Shown piece by piece: positions 31,824-40,542 of a stretch of 64,000 nt of DNA. The position numbers and the translations under genes were made by a program. The first letter of the stretch is position 1. Every line of letters begins with the position of its first letter. This DNA is from Variovorax sp. OV700 (GTDB taxonomy: Bacteria > Pseudomonadota > Gammaproteobacteria > Burkholderiales > Burkholderiaceae_C): assembly GCF_900099805.1 (NCBI RefSeq), contig NZ_FNDR01000001.1:310001-374000 (forward strand). The letters run 5' to 3'. The notes under the pieces were generated by a model. It made no database searches. It was not told the DNA's origin and saw only the letters and a list, made by a program, of their open reading frames with translations.

Positions 31824-32147
31824 TCAGCATGCACAGGCCTGCGCTGCGTGCGGCAGGCACGCCTCGCCCTGGCAGCAGTTTTCCGTCAGGTAGCCGATGA
31901 GCGCGTTCATCTGCTCGAACGCGGCGCGGTAGATCAAGTTGCGGCCGCTTCGCTCTTGTGTCACCAGCCCGGAATGGGCCAGCTCCTTCAAGTGGAACGA
32001 CAGGCTGGTGGCCTGAACGCCGAGCGCATCGACCAGCGCACCGGGCGTGAGCCCCGCCGGGCCCGCCACCACCAGGGCGCGAAACACCTGAAGGCGCACG
32101 GGTTGGGCTAGCGCTGCAAGCGACTTGACGATGTCTTGTTCTTCCAT
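31824..32147 (-). CDS. arsR: ArsR-family arsenic-responsive repressor
   Basis: Winged-helix repressor of 107 aa: LAQPVRLQVFRALV at the N-terminus and the recognition region VQATSLSFHLKELAHSGLV. The C-terminus carries NCCQGEACLPHAAQACAC, a cysteine-rich end likely to bind As(III); this placement differs from the CxC in the recognition helix of E. coli ArsR. It probably represses both divergent ars transcripts from the 29-bp spacer. It is co-transcribed with acr3. Confidence 0.93.
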   Translation of the reverse strand: MEEQDIVKSLAALAQPVRLQVFRALVVAGPAGLTPGALVDALGVQATSLSFHLKELAHSGLVTQERSGRNLIYRAAFEQMNALIGYLTENCCQGEACLPHAAQACAC

Positions 32148-32176
32148 ATTTCAATAATAGTTGCATAATTGTAAGA
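32148..32176. promoter_or_regulatory. Very short divergent arsR/arsC control region
   Basis: Only 29 bp separate the arsR and arsC start codons. The AT-rich stretch holds the imperfect inverted arms CAATAAT (32152-32158) and ATAATTG (32165-32171), the probable ArsR operator, and -10-like CATAAT. Both promoters must overlap each other and the coding starts. arsC has no clear ribosome site, so a leaderless or near-leaderless mRNA is possible. Confidence 0.55.
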
Positions 32177-32623
32177 ATGCAATCACCGACCTCCTCCATC
32201 ACCATCTTTCACAACCCGGCGTGCGGCACGTCGCGCAACACGCTGGCGATGATCCGCAATAGCGGCGAAGAGCCGCAGGTCATCGAATACCTGAAGACGC
32301 CGCCCGGCAAGGAAACGCTGCGCGAAATGCTCGCCGCAATGAGCATGGCGCCGCGCGCCCTGCTGCGCAAGAAAGGCACGCCGTACGAAGAGCTCGGCCT
32401 GGACGATCCGAAGTGGACGGACGAGCAGCTGATCGACTTCATGCTCGCGCACCCGATCCTCATCAACCGACCCATCGTGGTCACGCCGCTCGGCACGCGG
32501 CTGTGCCGCCCCTCCGAAGAGGTGCTCGACATCCTGCCGGCGCCGCAAAAAGGCGCGTTCACCAAGGAAGACGGCGAAGCCGTCATCGATGCGGAGGGCC
32601 GCCGTGTCGATCGCCCTGCGTGA
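32177..32623 (+). CDS. arsC: Arsenate reductase (glutaredoxin type)
   Basis: ArsC of 148 aa, which reduces arsenate to arsenite with glutathione/glutaredoxin. The catalytic Cys is in [13 protein letters not shown] (near residue 16). The conserved arginines appear in [22 protein letters not shown]. It is divergent from arsR and overlaps arsH by 20 nt, so the two are coupled; the arsenite it makes is exported by ACR3. Confidence 0.95.
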   Translation: MQSPTSSITIFHNPACGTSRNTLAMIRNSGEEPQVIEYLKTPPGKETLREMLAAMSMAPRALLRKKGTPYEELGLDDPKWTDEQLIDFMLAHPILINRPIVVTPLGTRLCRPSEEVLDILPAPQKGAFTKEDGEAVIDAEGRRVDRPA

Positions 32624-33326
32624 ACTCCCCAACATCGACGCCGAGCTGTTCGACCGGCCCTCGTCCGAGCGACTGGCCAGCGCGACATCGCCGCGGCATG
32701 CACCGCGCTTCCTGCTGCTCTACGGCTCGCTGCGCGAGCGTTCTTACAGCCGCCTCTTGACCGAAGAAGCGGCGCGCCTGCTCGAGGCGATGGGCGGCGA
32801 AACGCGCATCTTCGATCCCGCCGGCCTGCCGTTGCCGGACAGCGCACCGGACGATCACCCCAAGGTGCAGGAGCTGCGCACGCTCGCGCAATGGGCCGAA
32901 GGCATGGTGTGGTGCTCGCCCGAGCGTCACGGGTCCATGACCGGCATCATGAAGGCGCAGATCGACTGGATCCCGCTCAGCGTGGGTGCCGTACGGCCGA
33001 CGCAGGGCAAGACGCTCGCCGTCATGCAGGTGTCGGGTGGATCGCAGTCGTTCAATGCGGTGAACCAGTTGCGCGTGCTCGGGCGCTGGATGCGCATGCT
33101 GACCATCCCCAACCAGTCGTCCGTTGCCAAGGCCTTCCTCGAATTCGACGAAGCCGGCCGCATGAAGCCTTCTTCGTACTACGAGCGGGTGGTCGACGTG
33201 ATGGAAGAACTCGTGAAGTTCACGCTGCTCACGCGCGGCGCCGCCGACTACCTTGTCGACCGCTACAGCGAGCGCAAGGAAAGCGCCGAGCAGCTTTCCA
33301 AGCGGGTGAACCAGCGCGCCATCTGA
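32604..33326 (+). CDS. arsH: ArsH NADPH-dependent FMN oxidoreductase
   Basis: Flavodoxin-like protein of 240 aa. ArsH oxidises trivalent organoarsenicals such as methylarsenite to less toxic pentavalent forms. Motifs: [16 protein letters not shown] (FMN phosphate loop), [20 protein letters not shown] and [18 protein letters not shown] 32604 follows GGAGGG at 5 nt and is preferred over ATG 32589. It overlaps the end of arsC. Confidence 0.93.
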   Translation: MSIALRELPNIDAELFDRPSSERLASATSPRHAPRFLLLYGSLRERSYSRLLTEEAARLLEAMGGETRIFDPAGLPLPDSAPDDHPKVQELRTLAQWAEGMVWCSPERHGSMTGIMKAQIDWIPLSVGAVRPTQGKTLAVMQVSGGSQSFNAVNQLRVLGRWMRMLTIPNQSSVAKAFLEFDEAGRMKPSSYYERVVDVMEELVKFTLLTRGAADYLVDRYSERKESAEQLSKRVNQRAI

Positions 33327-33351
33327 GGCTTTGGCCCGACAATCGGCGCCC

Positions 33352-34692
33352 ATGAACGCCAAGCCCTCGGCGGCCACGCCGGCCCCGCCATCGTCCGTGC
33401 CGCGCCCCATCCGCACTGCAGCCAGTCTGATTCTCTTGCGCGACAGCGCCCACGGCATGGAAGTGCTGCTGCTGCGCCGCGCCGAAAAAGCCGACGACCA
33501 GAACAGCGGCGCCAGCGTGTTCCCGGGTGGCGTGGTCGACACGCACGACCGCAGCCTGCACCTGATGTGCAAGGGGCTGGACGATGCCGCGGCCAGCACG
33601 CGCCTGGGCCTGCCCGATGGCGGCCTTGATTACTACGCCGCCGCGGTGCGCGAATGCTTCGAGGAGGCCGGCATCCTGTTCGCGGGCGACAGCGAAGACC
33701 GCCTGGTCGAACTCGACCAACTGCCCGCCGGCCGGCTCGAGGCCATGCGCCATGCGGCCCAGCAAGGCACCGATGCGCTGCTTGCCATGTGCGACGCACA
33801 AGGCTGGCGTCTCGCGATGGACCGGCTGGCCTATTTCAGCCACTGGCTGACGCCGCCCGGCATGCCGCGCCGGTTCGACACCCGCTTCTTCATCGCGGCG
33901 ATGCCGCCCGCACAAAACGTGAAGCCCGATGGCCGCGAGATCGTCGAACACATGTGGCTGAAGCCGGCCGAAGCAGTGGAAACTCGCCGAGGGCTCAAGC
34001 TGATGAACGTGACGCGGCGCACGCTCGAGCAACTGGCACGTTTCGACAGCGCCGACCACTGCATGGCCCATGCGCGCGCCCTCACCGGGATTCCGCTCAA
34101 CATGCCGCGCGTGGCCGATGGGCCCGCAGGCCGCCGCGCCGTGAACATCGAAGAAGCCGCGTATGAGGAGATCGGCCGACTCGACCCCGATGGCCGAGGC
34201 GATGCGCGCTATGCACTCAAGGCCGGCCTGGTCACCCAGCTCTCGGCGCGCATCCACCGCGTGGCCGGCGAGGCGGGCTCGCCGCACAGCTATTTTGTCG
34301 GCGGCGAAAGCGGCCAGTGGGCATTGATCGACCCCGCGCCGCGCTGCTCGGCGCAGGGCCAGGCGGCTCCCGGGTCCGTGCGCTGGCTGCTCTCGACAGC
34401 GGCGCGCACACAGGAATCGGCCGCATCGCTCGACGAACTTCGATCTGCATCATGGCCGAACGCCGCGGTGCTGTGGCCGGAACATGGCCAGACCCTCGAC
34501 CTGGGCGGCGCCACGTTGCGCGTCCTGCAGCCGGGGCCGGCGGACGATGGCGCGGCCGCGCGCCAGTTTCTGCTGGCCGAGGAACGCACCCTTTTCACCG
34601 GCACAGCGGTCATGCCCGCGGTGCACGCGAATGACAAAGTCGAGTGGATCGCGCCCGCAAGCGGCTTCATCTTCCGCACATCGGCTGATTGA
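33352..34692 (+). CDS. NUDT19-like Nudix protein with a degenerate metallo-beta-lactamase-like tail
   Basis: Protein of 446 aa. The N-terminal Nudix part has FPGGVVD (near residue 57), then a long insertion before RECFEEAGIL (near 102), as in NUDT19-type CoA/nucleotide hydrolases. The C-terminal part starts near residue 310 (SYFVGGESGQWALIDP) like the metallo-beta-lactamase half of known Nudix-MBL fusions. Where those have the HxHxDH metal motif, this one reads STAARTQES (near 345), and where they have FTGDH it reads LFTGTAV (near 415). The metal site is therefore lost and the tail is probably structural or regulatory. Substrate unknown. It starts 25 bp after arsH, perhaps by chance. Confidence 0.82.
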   Translation: MNAKPSAATPAPPSSVPRPIRTAASLILLRDSAHGMEVLLLRRAEKADDQNSGASVFPGGVVDTHDRSLHLMCKGLDDAAASTRLGLPDGGLDYYAAAVRECFEEAGILFAGDSEDRLVELDQLPAGRLEAMRHAAQQGTDALLAMCDAQGWRLAMDRLAYFSHWLTPPGMPRRFDTRFFIAAMPPAQNVKPDGREIVEHMWLKPAEAVETRRGLKLMNVTRRTLEQLARFDSADHCMAHARALTGIPLNMPRVADGPAGRRAVNIEEAAYEEIGRLDPDGRGDARYALKAGLVTQLSARIHRVAGEAGSPHSYFVGGESGQWALIDPAPRCSAQGQAAPGSVRWLLSTAARTQESAASLDELRSASWPNAAVLWPEHGQTLDLGGATLRVLQPGPADDGAAARQFLLAEERTLFTGTAVMPAVHANDKVEWIAPASGFIFRTSAD

Positions 34693-34719
34693 TCGTCGAC
34701 GCCGGGCCAGCCCGCGGCA

Positions 34720-37700
34720 TCACAGCTTGCCGATGGCCGCCTTGAGTTCATCGAGCGAAGCGGGTTTGGGCAAATGCGCGTTGAAGCCTGCTTCGAGCGC
34801 GCGGCGCGCATCGGCGCGCCGGCCGAAGCCTGACATGGCAATGGACCGCAGCTCGCGCGTGGCAGGCCGCCGCCGCACCTCCGCAATGAACTGGTAGCCG
34901 TCCATCTCGGGCATGCCCAGGTCCGACACCAGCAGGTCGTAGCTGTTCGTCTCGAGCAGCTCCAGGCCCTTCTTTGCGCTTGGCGCCACGTCGACAATGG
35001 CACCCTCGAGCCGCAGCACCTCGGCGAACGGAGCCAGCGCATCGGCGTAGTCGTCCACCGCGAGCACGCGCCATCCGCTGAGGTCGACCTCAGCCGGCGT
35101 CTTGTGCGCCGGGGGCTCCACATGCGCCCCCACCCGCGGCAGCCAGACGTCGAACTCTGCGCCCTTCCCCAGTCCCGCCGAATGCACCTCCACCCGGCCA
35201 CCGTGGGCCCGCGTCAATTCGCTGACCAGGGCCAGGCCAATGCCAAGGCCACCGTTGGGTGGCGTGGCGTCGCTGCTCGCCTGGTTGAACATGCCGAACA
35301 CGTGCGGAAGAAATTCCGGTGCAATGCCGCAGCCGGTGTCGCCCACCTTGAGCCAGCCAAAATCTTCGTCGCCTGCCACGCGGACCGAAATACGCCCGCC
35401 ATCGGGCGTGAACTTCACTGCGTTGCTCAACAGGTTCCACACGATCTGCTCGATGCGCACACGGTCGCCATCGCAGACCACGCCGGCTTCGCAGTCCGCC
35501 TCCAGCGTGAGCTTCTTGCCGGCCGCGCCACTTACCGCGGCGTGCGCCGTGGCCTGCACGAGCTCGCCCAGGTCGACGGCCACGCGGTTCAGCCGCAGCT
35601 TGCCGGTGCGGATGCGCGAGAGATCGAGCAGGTCGTTGATGATGCGCGTCTGGCTGGCCACGGCGCGCTTGATGGTTTCGCCGACACGCCGCACGGACGG
35701 GTTCTCGGCGGTGGCCGGCATGTGCATCAAGAGCTCGGCGTTCATCTGGATCAGGTTGAGCGGCTGCTTCAGTTCGTGCGACATCACGGCCAGGAACTTG
35801 TCCTTGAGCTCATTGGCCATCTGCGCGCTGAGGCTGGCCTTCTTTTCCTTGAAGAGCCGATGCTCCTGGGCGAGCTCATGCTGCTTGGTACCCGTCATGT
35901 CGCGCGCGATCTTGGCGAAGCCGCCGCCTGCGGCGGGTTCCAGCGGCGTCGTCACGCCACTGCAGAAAAAGCGGCTGCCGTCCTTGCGCTGGTGCCAGCG
36001 TTCGTCCTCGGAGCGGCCCGACTCCAGTGCGCGCCGCATTTCCTTTTCGGGCACGCCGTTCGCCTGATCCTCGGCCGTGAAGATCGTCGCAAGCGGCTTG
36101 CGCAGCATTTCTTCTTCAGAGTAGCCGAAGATGCGCCGGGCACCCGCATTCCAAGTCGCGATCAAGCCCTTCTCATCGGTCGTAATGATGGCGAAGTCCC
36201 GCGTGGTTGCTGCCACCAGCCGCAGCCTTTCTTCGCCTGCACGCACCTGCTCTTCGGCGGCGGTCAGGTCGGTGATGTCGAAGAAATTGAGGATCGCACC
36301 TTCGATCTTGTCTTCCGCCGTGCGGTACGGGAGTATCCGCGCCAGGTAGTGCCGCCCTTGCGTGCTGGTCACGTGGCGTTCGGTGCTGCGCAGCTCCTTG
36401 AAAGCCGCGGCTGTGTCGTCCGCCAGCTCCGGGTAGTCAAGCCGGCTGGTGATGTCGAACAGCGGGCGCCCGAGGTCCGAGGCAATCAGGTTGAACAGGT
36501 TGCTCGCATGCGGCGTGAAGCGCTTGACATGCATGCCGCGGTCCACGAACACGGTCGCAATCTCGGACGAGGTGATCAGGTTCTGCAGGTCGTCGTTGAT
36601 GCGGCCACGCTCTTCCACCTTCATCTTGAGCTCGAAGTTCACCGTCACCAGCTCCTCGTTCATCGACTGCAGCTCTTCCTTGCTGGTCTCGAGTTCTTCG
36701 GTGGCGGAGCGCAGCTCCTCGTTGATTGCCTGCAGTTCCTCGTTGGAGGCCTTCAGTTCCTGGGTCGATGTCTCGGCGCCTTCGATGGTGTCCTGCAGAT
36801 GCAGCTTGAGCTGGCGCATCTCGCCTTCCATCTGGCCGATGAGCAGCTCGCGCGCCGCGTCGGCCGGCTCGCCGCTTTCCGCGCGCATGCTGTCTTCCAC
36901 CTCGTCGAACACCACGAGCGTGAGCTGTGGTGCGCCTTCCTTGCCGTCGTCCTCCTTCTGCGGCTGCAGCGGCCGCACCGTGATGTTGAGGAACACCTGC
37001 CGCCCGTCGTCGCGCCTTTGCACCAGGCGGGTCTCCACGCTGCGGGCCGTCTGCGCGGCCTTGAAGAGCGCGGTTCGCAGCTCCAGGCGCAAATCGGGCC
37101 GCACGTTGTTCAGCAGGTTGTTCGACGGCTCGCCGCTTGCCCTCTCGAGAAATCGGCCCACGCCGTTGGACAGGTGCAGCACCTCGTGCTCGCTGTTGAT
37201 CAGCACGCTCGGCGGGGAGAACTGTTCCAGCGCGCGCTGGTGCAGCTCCGCAAAGCTCAGCCGTTCAGAGCGCTTGGGGGAGCGCAGCGCCTCCATCGGT
37301 CCGGCCCAGCCGGGCTTGAGCGGCGCATCGCTGATGAGCGGCATGTGGCGCCCGGGCGGCAGCTCCGGGTTCACGCGGTAGATGCGGTTCTTCTTGTCGA
37401 CCGAGGTGAACAGGCTGCCCACCGCATCGATCGATTCCGAAGTGCCCAGAAACAGATAACCGCCCGGCCGCAGCGCGATGCGGAACATCTCCAGCACATG
37501 GGTCTGCGCCGCACGGTCGAGATAGATCAGCAGGTTGCGGCAGCAGATGATGTCCAGCCGCGAAAACGGCGGGTCGCGCAGCAGGTTGTGAAGCGCAAAG
37601 AGCACCGGCTCGCGCACCGAGGTCGCGACGCGGTACTGGTCCTGCTCGGCCACGAGGAATTGCTGCAGCCGCGCGGGCGAAATATCCTCTGCAATGCCCT

Positions 37701-38871
37701 GCGGATAGAGGCCCTTGCGCGCCGCGGCAATGGCGCGCTCATCGATGTCAGTGGCAAAGATCTGGATGTCGAGCGGCTTGGACTGCAGGTGCACCTGCTC
37801 GCGCAGCAGCATGCTCAGCGAATAGGCTTCCTCGCCCGTGGCGCAGCCCGCCACCCAGGCGCGCACCTGCTCGCGGGGCTGCTTGCTCGAGATCAGCTGG
37901 GCAAGCGCGTCGCGCTCGAGCGCTTCGAAGGCCTCGGGGTCGCGGAAGAAGTTGGTCACGCTGATGAGCATGTCCTGCAGCAGCGGTCCCGCCTCCTCGG
38001 GATGTTCGCGCAGGAAGTCGCGATACGCCGGCAGATCGGCCAGGCGATTCACCTGGAGCCGGCGTTCGATGCGGCGCAACACCGTGGCGCGCTTGTAGTG
38101 GAGAAAGTCGTGCCGCGTGTAGGTGCGCAGAAGCGCCATGATCTCCTGCAACGCCTTCTCGGCCTGCCTGGTCGCGTCGCCGCTGTCGTCGGCCGCCCGG
38201 GCGGGTTCCGCCTGCTCGTCGCCAGGCATGCGAATGCGCTGGGCATTGCGCCAATGCTCGACCAGGCGCGGGCCCATCTCGGCCGCGGGCAGCACGATGT
38301 CCACCATGCCGGTGCCGATGGCCGCGCGCGGCATGCCGTCGTGCGCCGCGTCGTCGGGCGACTGCGCCATGGCCAGGCCGCCGCTCTCCTTCACGCGCGT
38401 GAGCCCGACCGCGCCGTCGCTTCCGGTGCCGGACATCACGATGCAGACGGCCCTCTCCTTGTGCACCTCGGCCATGGTGCGAAAGAACACGTCCACCGCC
38501 ACTTGGTGCCCCGTGGCGCGTTCGTTGGGAGCGGCCCGCACGTAGCCATCGTTCATGGTCAGCTCGACACCCGGCGGAATCACGTAGACATGGTTCGCTT
38601 CCACCGGCACCGGCTTTGTGACCTGCGTCACCGGCATTTGCGCGGAACGCTGCAAGATCTCTGCCGCGTTGCTCTCGTGCTTGGGCGAAAGGTGCAGGAT
38701 CACGACAAACGCCATGCCCGGGTTGGCCGGCATCTGCTCAAAAAAACGGATCAATGCTTCCAGCCCCCCCGCGGAGGCACCGATACCGATGACCGGGAAA
38801 CTCAGGGTACTGGGCGTGAGCTTTCGTTCATCGCTGGCGGGAGAAGGCGAAGGCGGATTCGATGTGGGCAT
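34720..38871 (-). CDS. CheB-CheR-PAS-PAS histidine kinase-receiver fusion
   Basis: Giant cytoplasmic signalling protein of 1383 aa. Domains in order: CheB-like methylesterase (about 25-205; GIGASAGGLEAL, ILHLSP, SGTGSDGAVG), CheR methyltransferase (about 235-495; VTNFFRDPEAFEAL, GCATGEEAYSL), a long Glu/Leu coiled coil (about 680-760, repeats like NEELQAINEEL), two PAS domains, HisKA (SHELKQPLN, near 1026), HATPase, and a C-terminal receiver (VSDLGMPEMDG, phospho-Asp). Such CheB/CheR-PAS kinases are known but mostly of unknown input. There is no chemoreceptor, CheA or CheW in the window, so a chemotaxis role is unsupported. Confidence 0.94.
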   Translation of the reverse strand: MPTSNPPSPSPASDERKLTPSTLSFPVIGIGASAGGLEALIRFFEQMPANPGMAFVVILHLSPKHESNAAEILQRSAQMPVTQVTKPVPVEANHVYVIPPGVELTMNDGYVRAAPNERATGHQVAVDVFFRTMAEVHKERAVCIVMSGTGSDGAVGLTRVKESGGLAMAQSPDDAAHDGMPRAAIGTGMVDIVLPAAEMGPRLVEHWRNAQRIRMPGDEQAEPARAADDSGDATRQAEKALQEIMALLRTYTRHDFLHYKRATVLRRIERRLQVNRLADLPAYRDFLREHPEEAGPLLQDMLISVTNFFRDPEAFEALERDALAQLISSKQPREQVRAWVAGCATGEEAYSLSMLLREQVHLQSKPLDIQIFATDIDERAIAAARKGLYPQGIAEDISPARLQQFLVAEQDQYRVATSVREPVLFALHNLLRDPPFSRLDIICCRNLLIYLDRAAQTHVLEMFRIALRPGGYLFLGTSESIDAVGSLFTSVDKKNRIYRVNPELPPGRHMPLISDAPLKPGWAGPMEALRSPKRSERLSFAELHQRALEQFSPPSVLINSEHEVLHLSNGVGRFLERASGEPSNNLLNNVRPDLRLELRTALFKAAQTARSVETRLVQRRDDGRQVFLNITVRPLQPQKEDDGKEGAPQLTLVVFDEVEDSMRAESGEPADAARELLIGQMEGEMRQLKLHLQDTIEGAETSTQELKASNEELQAINEELRSATEELETSKEELQSMNEELVTVNFELKMKVEERGRINDDLQNLITSSEIATVFVDRGMHVKRFTPHASNLFNLIASDLGRPLFDITSRLDYPELADDTAAAFKELRSTERHVTSTQGRHYLARILPYRTAEDKIEGAILNFFDITDLTAAEEQVRAGEERLRLVAATTRDFAIITTDEKGLIATWNAGARRIFGYSEEEMLRKPLATIFTAEDQANGVPEKEMRRALESGRSEDERWHQRKDGSRFFCSGVTTPLEPAAGGGFAKIARDMTGTKQHELAQEHRLFKEKKASLSAQMANELKDKFLAVMSHELKQPLNLIQMNAELLMHMPATAENPSVRRVGETIKRAVASQTRIINDLLDLSRIRTGKLRLNRVAVDLGELVQATAHAAVSGAAGKKLTLEADCEAGVVCDGDRVRIEQIVWNLLSNAVKFTPDGGRISVRVAGDEDFGWLKVGDTGCGIAPEFLPHVFGMFNQASSDATPPNGGLGIGLALVSELTRAHGGRVEVHSAGLGKGAEFDVWLPRVGAHVEPPAHKTPAEVDLSGWRVLAVDDYADALAPFAEVLRLEGAIVDVAPSAKKGLELLETNSYDLLVSDLGMPEMDGYQFIAEVRRRPATRELRSIAMSGFGRRADARRALEAGFNAHLPKPASLDELKAAIGKL

Positions 38872-39167
38872 TGAATGTCGGTTGCGGAGCCGGAGCCCCG
38901 GGCTTGCCGTGCGCTCGTTCGATCCTGAAATTTTGCCCCCTGCCAGTGCCGCATTCCGGTTTTTTGGGCCGATTTTTCACCCATTTTTGCCTCTCCGGGG
39001 CTTGCGAGCGGGCCACCTCCGCTGCCATCAGGGTTTTCGAGATTGGCGGGAGAAAAAGACGCCCGGCCACGGCCTGCAAAACTTGCCGCAAATAGCGGCG
39101 CAGGCGGGAACCCGCCACGCCGCGCGCCGCGATCGCCTGACCGCGGCGGCTCCTCCATGCTGCCTGC
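38872..39167. other. Intergenic 296 bp without a gene; upstream region of the giant kinase
   Basis: No ORF with coding character was found. Three T-runs start at 38960, 38973 and 38984 on the plus strand (A-tracts for the minus-strand gene), 89-117 bp upstream of the kinase start, a possible bent or UP-element-like region. A GC-rich inverted repeat, GGCGG/CCGCC, lies near 39107-39120, downstream of the KGG-motif gene. Confidence 0.4.
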
Positions 39168-39371
39168 TTATTCCTGGGGCCGTTCGGCGGCGAGTCCCTG
39201 TCCGTTGAGACTCTTGGCCCGCGCATGGCGGGCCTCCTCGGGGGTGAATTCATGGGCGCGTCCCAACTCGTGGGCGGTGCGCCCGCCTTGCCTGGCAATC
39301 TCCCGCTGGCGTTCGGGATCCATCCCTGCAAAGCCGCGCCGGGAACGGATGCGCCCTTCTTGATCGTTCAT
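39168..39371 (-). CDS. KGG-motif stress-type small protein
   Basis: Protein of 67 aa. GFAGMDPERQREIARQGG and the following GRAHEFTPEEARHARAK match the KGG (Con-10-like) motif of general stress proteins such as E. coli YciG. Function unknown. AAGGAAAG lies 6 nt before ATG 39371, which picks this start from a much longer open frame. Confidence 0.88.
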   Translation of the reverse strand: MNDQEGRIRSRRGFAGMDPERQREIARQGGRTAHELGRAHEFTPEEARHARAKSLNGQGLAAERPQE

Positions 39372-39463
39372 TGAATGCTTTCCTTCTATCCGCGAACCCA
39401 GCGCGGGCCTGTGCGCGCAACCTTTGCGCGTCGATCCGCCATTCGGCAAGCGGCGTGCCTGCC

Positions 39464-40474
39464 TCAGTCCGCGTCGAAGTTCGCCGGGCTCGGCGCCCTC
39501 ATCGTGAGCTTGCGAAGTGCAGCGCTCGCGGCAGCCAACTCGTCTGCTTCGCGCAGGGAGTTTTCGGCGCTGCCGACACCCTCCGCCTTCTGGACCAGAG
39601 CCAGCCGCCGCAAGATGGATTCCTTCTCCTGCAATGTTCGCAGGCCAGTCCACAGCGCGGCGTCGGTCACCAGTTCCTGCGTGGCGGCCAGGCTGCGCAT
39701 GCTGAAGGCGTGGCCCGTGTGGCAACGGTAGCGCACGAGGCGCTTGTCGTTCAGTTCGAACAGCACGCCCCCGCAGTCGGGGCAGCTGAACATCGAGGGT
39801 TTGCCGATCGCTTTCAGGTTTTCCACGGCACGATCTCCCAGCGCCACAGCGTATTCGCGGCGCAGCGTTGCGGGCGGCTCGGTGGCCGGCAGTTCGGTGC
39901 GTGGCTGGGCCAGCTCGAACAAGAGACGGCCCATCTCCCGCAGTGCGACAACGTGGTCCACCTGTACCGCGGCCATCGCACTCTGCGGCATGCCGGGCTC
40001 ATGGGCTTCGGCCGGGTCCTGCACGACAGCGATGCCGCCGCAGTCCTTGATGGCGCGCAGGCCGGCACTGCCATCGTCGAGCATGCCGGTGAGAACGACA
40101 CCCACGGCGCGCGGGCCGCAATCCAGCGCAGCGGAGCGAAAAAGCGGATCGATTGCGGGGCGGGCATGGTGCTCCTTGGGTCCGCGGGTCAGGCGAACCA
40201 GGCCGCCTTCCAGCAGCATGTGATGGTCAGGCGGCGCGATGTAGATGGTGCCCGGCGTCGGCACCTCGCCCTCATTGCCCTCGACCGCGCGGTTGGGGCC
40301 CCGGCCGCTGAGCAAGGAAGCGAGCTGGCTGCGGTGAGCACCGATGTGCTGCACGAAGAAAATGGGCGCGGGAAACTCGGCCGGCAGCGCAGCCACGAGA
40401 TCGAGCATGGCATAGACGCCGCCCGCGGAAGCGCCTATGAAGATGGCCTGCTGTTGTTCGAGGGAGTTCGGCAT
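39464..40474 (-). CDS. Stand-alone CheB methylesterase with C-terminal zinc-ribbon-like segment
   Basis: Protein of 336 aa. The CheB catalytic domain is complete (IGASAGGVYAMLDL with Ser, FFVQHIG with His, GMLDDGSAGL with Asp), but there is no N-terminal receiver. After about residue 215, SCPDCGGVLFEL and RCHTGHAFS form a probable zinc ribbon, seen in other receiver-less CheB proteins, followed by a helical tail. It hydrolyses or deamidates unknown targets. It is followed by no receptor genes but sits 68 bp after a hybrid kinase gene, and may act with it as the CheB part of the neighbouring giant kinase does within one chain. Confidence 0.9.
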   Translation of the reverse strand: MPNSLEQQQAIFIGASAGGVYAMLDLVAALPAEFPAPIFFVQHIGAHRSQLASLLSGRGPNRAVEGNEGEVPTPGTIYIAPPDHHMLLEGGLVRLTRGPKEHHARPAIDPLFRSAALDCGPRAVGVVLTGMLDDGSAGLRAIKDCGGIAVVQDPAEAHEPGMPQSAMAAVQVDHVVALREMGRLLFELAQPRTELPATEPPATLRREYAVALGDRAVENLKAIGKPSMFSCPDCGGVLFELNDKRLVRYRCHTGHAFSMRSLAATQELVTDAALWTGLRTLQEKESILRRLALVQKAEGVGSAENSLREADELAAASAALRKLTMRAPSPANFDAD

Positions 40475-40542
40475 ACCTGACGAGCAAAAGTACGGTGGAT
40501 TCCTCCTGCGTGGCAAGCGGCGTGCCCGCGGCGTGAGAGGGT

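Noticed and set aside
35104..38874. Plus-strand open frame of 1256 codons opposite the giant kinase
   Set aside because: It is His/Arg/Gln-rich with no domain, and the minus strand encodes CheB, CheR, PAS and kinase motifs in order. Long antisense frames are common at this GC content.
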